Shown piece after piece: positions 17,066-20,000 of a stretch of DNA of 20,000 bases. The notes under the pieces were generated by a model, which saw only the letters and a list, made by a program, of their open reading frames with translations, did no database searches and was not told where the DNA came from. Source of the stretch: Bigelowiella natans CCMP2755 (Eukaryota > Cercozoa > Chlorarachniophyceae); assembly GCA_000320545.1 (NCBI GenBank), contig ADNK01000707.1:1-20000 (forward strand), in the 5' to 3' direction. The number at the start of each line of letters is the position of its first letter. Within the stretch, counting starts at the first letter, position 1. The position numbers and the translations under genes are program-made.

Positions 17066-18027
17066 TAACAAATAGAATATATCTTCAATTTATACACGAT
17101 CGAGTGCGAGAGTAGAAGAGAACGGAAATGAGGAATTAGAGGAAATATAATGAGTGCGTGAAAAGTAGTGGAAAATGATATCAACTAATTTTGACCTTCT
17201 TTCGTTCCGAAAGATATTTTCACTTTTAATTTCTGTTGTATAAGGCCTGCCAGTATTCTCTTGCGGTTAAGAAGGCAGGTTTCAAGTTAGAACAGCACAC
17301 AAATTGTCACACAACACCACGCACACGCACAGGGGAGAAAATGGGTTGCAGTCGAACCTTTATATTATGTGAATTATTTTCCACTTCCTGGCCGTTGATT
17401 GCTAAGATCCTCCATTTAGGCTGAAAAGAATAAATGAAGAGACATCAATAATTGGTAATTATAAGAAAATTCGGGTAAAAATGGAGAAGATCGAGGAGAC
17501 TCGTTGTAATTTCCACTATTCCCGGAATAAAATATGTATTACCTGCACACCCAATTTATGCCCCTGGCCTTTCAGAAACACCTGCATAGTGAAAGTAGAA
17601 AGAAATTGAGACATAGGGTATCTCGCAACAGTAATGATAGATAGTATATGCCCCCCTTGCGTTGCATTCGTTGCGAGAGTAGAAGATAGTTACATCTACC
17701 ACAAACAGACACTAGATCATTTACTTTAAAAACGGTCCAGCCTTTAATGCAAAGCCCGAGTGTTTCTGGCTTGAATTCTATTTCTACAACTGAATGAAAA
17801 GATACAAATGAATAATATATATATATATATATATATATCACATAATGTATTTTTTTATATATGTAATGTTGTCACACCATTCATTTTTTGGGGCGTTCAG
17901 CGGCTGTTTAATAATGCTTGACGATGTTACAACCTGCTCCCCTATCTTTAGAATCCTCAACTGGGGGGGGTGCCGTTGGCTTCGCACTCTTCTTCGCCTT
18001 TCCCGGTCCTGATATTCCGCCTCCCAT
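16873..18027 (-). CDS. Small PDZ-domain protein, six exons, about 138 residues
   Basis: Reading the minus strand: exon 1 18027-17934 (ATG 18027-18025; alternative end 17931), exon 2 17789-17707, exon 3 17581-17543, exon 4 17420-17358, exon 5 17259-17196, exon 6 16946-16873 (stop 16875-16873). Phases agree at every junction, and acceptors are pyrimidine-rich (TTTTCATTCAG, TTCACTATGCAG, TTCTTTTCAG). Residues 1-31 are a Gly/Lys/Pro-rich leader. Residues about 33-114 match a PDZ fold in order: first strand VEIEFKPE, carboxylate loop LGL (42-44), LGVQPKWRILAINGQEV (68-85), helix and last strand LKVKISF. An acidic tail of about 24 residues ends EGGELEEM. PDZ domains bind C-terminal peptides; here no other domain is present, so an adaptor or targeting role is inferred. 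Some donors are weak (GTTCGA, GTCAAA). Confidence 0.7.
17031..17064 (-). repeat. (AT)n microsatellite in intron of PDZ gene
   Basis: AT dinucleotide tract inside the proposed last intron (16947-17195). A second one at 17815-17838 lies in the first intron. Confidence 0.85.
17815..17838 (-). repeat. (AT)n microsatellite in first intron of PDZ gene
   Basis: AT tract between exon 1 and exon 2 of the minus-strand PDZ gene, close to the exon 2 acceptor. It explains the Tyr-Ile run in the minus-strand translation. Confidence 0.85.
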
Positions 18028-19777
18028 AGGTGGCGCAAGAATCAAGATGAGAGAATCTGTGGTGTTATGGGATTATTTCTCAGTTAAGCGATGACGAGAT
18101 TCTCGCACTCTTCTCAGAAAACTTTGTGAGTGCCACTGGATGATCCTATATTTCCCGCCCCCCCCGTCTTCCATATTAGTTCGATAACCGGTTGGACGTT
18201 ACCAGGAGCAAGTCGTACGAGTATGTAGATCTTTATTAACACCCGTTTTCAGGTTCGGCATGATTCGTCAGATTTTATGCCGGCATAATTTCTGCCGAAC
18301 TCCGTTCATTTTCAGGTTCCAGAGAAATATTTCGATGCAATCTGAAAATAGGCACTTGCAACGAGTAGTGCTTTGGACAAAATTGAGCGAAAGAGACGCG
18401 CGCGGAGTGTATTCGCGCCAGATCGATGAATCCCGGTAGGGGCCCCGGGTATTATGCCAGTAAATAACGGGAATGCCGGAAGCCCCGACGGCATTTTAGG
18501 TGATATCATTTTTCGGCATAAAATCTCTGCCTACAGCCGTTTTTCCAAGCGAAACAGTCGCCATCCTTTTTGAAGAAAACGTGGGCATTTTTATCCTGCG
18601 ACGGACGAATTATTCCTTTCGTCGTACCGGTACATCGCTGGCGCAATTTTGCGGCAAGTCTATGTCGCTCATTACATGAAGGATATGATAAATGGAGTGC
18701 GACAACCGAACTCAAGCTGAAAATCTAGGAAACGCTTCTACAACGAGCACGAGCACGAGCAGCAAGACAAATGGTGTGGATCTAGATGTAACTCAAGGAA
18801 TACCTATGAGGTGTTGGAAATCGGGTTATAGATGAAGGTCAATACCGTGCATGGGGGCAAAATGGTTCTTATCTTAAACTTTCAAGTCAGATCCAAAGGG
18901 AACGCTGTGTGAGTCTAACTAAACCACTAGGTAGTTCCCTTCGCTCTAGCGCCAAATCACGTTCGACTACTTGCAAGCGCACTGTGGTCACAATTATCTA
19001 GTTGTGGAGTGCAGGTGGCCTTGCAGGTGCATGGACATCTGCAAACACACAGCACCTGTGCGCGCGTACGTTGCATGTCGTCACGAGCGTGTAACGTTAC
19101 AACTACTCCACGAAACTGGGCTAATGCTAGCAAGCTAAATTCGAGAAGAGATCTTAGTCTCGGCCGGCCGAATGCATAGAATGTTTGAAGCGGACATTTG
19201 TAATTCACATGTTTGTGAAGTGATCATCGTCATCACAAAAAGGGCCAACTGGTATGTGACAACGCATATGTGTTTTCGCGGCAGTGTGTCTGTGTGTGCC
19301 TACATTGTGCACATCGCCATGCACGTAATATGTGCGGCTTGTCCAACGAGTGGCTGCATGGTATATACGAGTGCAAATAGTAGGTGTTAATCGGACAAAT
19401 AGAAACATGACTCAATGAAGATGATGGGTCAGTGCCAAGCATTGTTTCTCTACTTCTGTGACCATGTAATAACATGTGTAATGTGCACTACGGATTATTC
19501 ATGAGGTTGTGCTTCTCTCCTACATCTACTGTTACATGTGGACTATTAAAATTGATGTTACTTTGATGCTATACCATAGAGCTGCTAATACGCCTCGAAG
19601 TCCGTGGTGCGCCATGACCATGCCGTACTCATCTCCAGCGAAAATGACACAAGCACTTACTTCCTCTACTGGCTTTCTCTCTGGATTTGCTGCGAACACT
19701 TCTGAAGTACAGAGCCGCAAACAAAACACTCCATTGTGCACAGGTGCATGCACGAATCCGCCGTCGCTAAATGTTGA
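18028..19777. other. Intergenic region upstream of the PDZ gene
   Basis: Should contain the PDZ promoter; no clear TATA box was identified. Open frames of about 40-65 codons occur on both strands at 18312-18715, but none joins a consistent exon chain. A (GAGCAC)n-like stretch lies at 18747-18763. A minus-strand frame at 19753-19532 contains a possible GTAAGT donor and could be an exon, but no partner was found. Confidence 0.4.
18253..18526. repeat. Nested inverted repeat with central palindrome
   Basis: GTTCGGCA (18253-18260) pairs with TGCCGAAC (18293-18300) around a 14-bp perfect palindrome TTATGCCGGCATAA (18275-18288). In addition AGATTTTATGCCG (18270-18282) is inverted as CGGCATAAAATCT (18514-18526), 231 bp away. 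It may be a remnant of a small foldback element. Confidence 0.6.
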
Positions 19778-20000
19778 CTACTCTCCAGTGCTTGAGCCCC
19801 AGCGGCCAGCACTAAGAACGAACCAGAGTAGGCCTACTAACATCGCCTGCAAGGCGCTGGTGAGGATGAACATTTCGTGCTTGCGATTTCGTTGGAAAAA
19901 AGCACTCACATTTAGCAACTCATCGTTCTGCCCTCCTTGCCCGGATGGAAAGGATGTCTGCGCCAGCCCCATCATTGGAAAATTGTCGATTGTGATGGTT
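19778..20000 (-). CDS. 3' end of an unknown gene running off the right edge
   Basis: The minus strand is open from the window edge to TAG at 19780-19778 (74 codons). The first part (TITIDNFPMMGLAQTSFPSG..NDELLN) looks coding and ends at a strong GTGAGT donor (exon end 19910). A following TTGCAG acceptor keeps the same phase and leads into the hydrophobic AMLVGLLWFVLSAG before the stop. The intron length is a multiple of three, so spliced and unspliced forms are both in frame. The hydrophobic end could be a membrane anchor. The family is not recognised. Confidence 0.4.
   Translation of the reverse strand, partial: TITIDNFPMMGLAQTSFPSGQGGQNDELLNVSAFFQRNRKHEMFILTSALQAMLVGLLWFVLSAGRWGSSTGE

Noticed and set aside
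17838-18038. 66-codon minus-strand frame overlapping PDZ exon 1 in another phase
   Set aside because: The alternative phase starting at ATG 18027 splices cleanly into the PDZ exons. A switch at the C8 run (17963-17970) is not needed.
18312-18715. Open frames of 60-70 codons on both strands
   Set aside because: Both strands are open in the same interval, with no consistent exon chain; length is within chance.
1-20000. CRISPR arrays, rRNA or tRNA genes, bacterial operons
   Set aside because: No regularly spaced repeats, rRNA signatures or A/B-box tRNA patterns were seen by eye, and gene structure is intron-containing eukaryotic.

Overview
The window is eukaryotic nuclear DNA. It has short spliceosomal introns with GT..AG ends, simple-sequence repeats, poly-Gln/poly-Asn tracts in coding exons, and a complete LTR retrotransposon. 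Small introns (about 40-370 nt), long C-runs before several 3' splice sites and a plant/protist-style kinase with a KA1-like tail suggest a unicellular alga or protist, possibly a stramenopile. The sequence alone does not fix the lineage. Most of the genes are spliced, so exons were joined by matching splice-site sequence and reading phase by eye. They remain models, not proven transcripts.

Layout, left to right. (1) 200-4475, +: a low-complexity protein of about 730 residues from at least 13 exons, its 5' end outside the window. It ends in a pair of EF-hands, and its largest exon carries a one-base frame break in a run of 13 G. (2) 4476-5246: intergenic DNA. (3) 5251-10966, +: an intact Ty3/gypsy-type retrotransposon with two 326-bp LTRs that look identical, a TTCA target duplication and one open Gag-Pol frame of 1657 residues. 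(4) 10971-12606: AT-rich spacer with a possible two-exon micro-gene. (5) 12607-15052, +: a three-exon serine/threonine kinase of 741 residues, with a Cys/His cluster inserted in the N-lobe and a KA1-like C-terminus. (6) 15053-16872: intergenic DNA with short hairpins and repeats. (7) 16873-18027, -: a six-exon gene for a protein of about 138 residues that is almost only a PDZ domain; no single open frame reveals it. (8) 18028-19777: intergenic DNA with a nested inverted repeat. (9) 19778-20000, -: the apparent 3' end of another gene running off the right edge.

The host genes share no evident pathway. The kinase and the PDZ gene are convergent and separated by about 1.8 kb. The retrotransposon sits between genes and seems to interrupt no exon. 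The points most worth a second look are the Cys/His insert in the kinase, the hairpin-packed LTR, the atypical zinc-finger and integrase spacings of the retroelement, and the cryptic PDZ gene.
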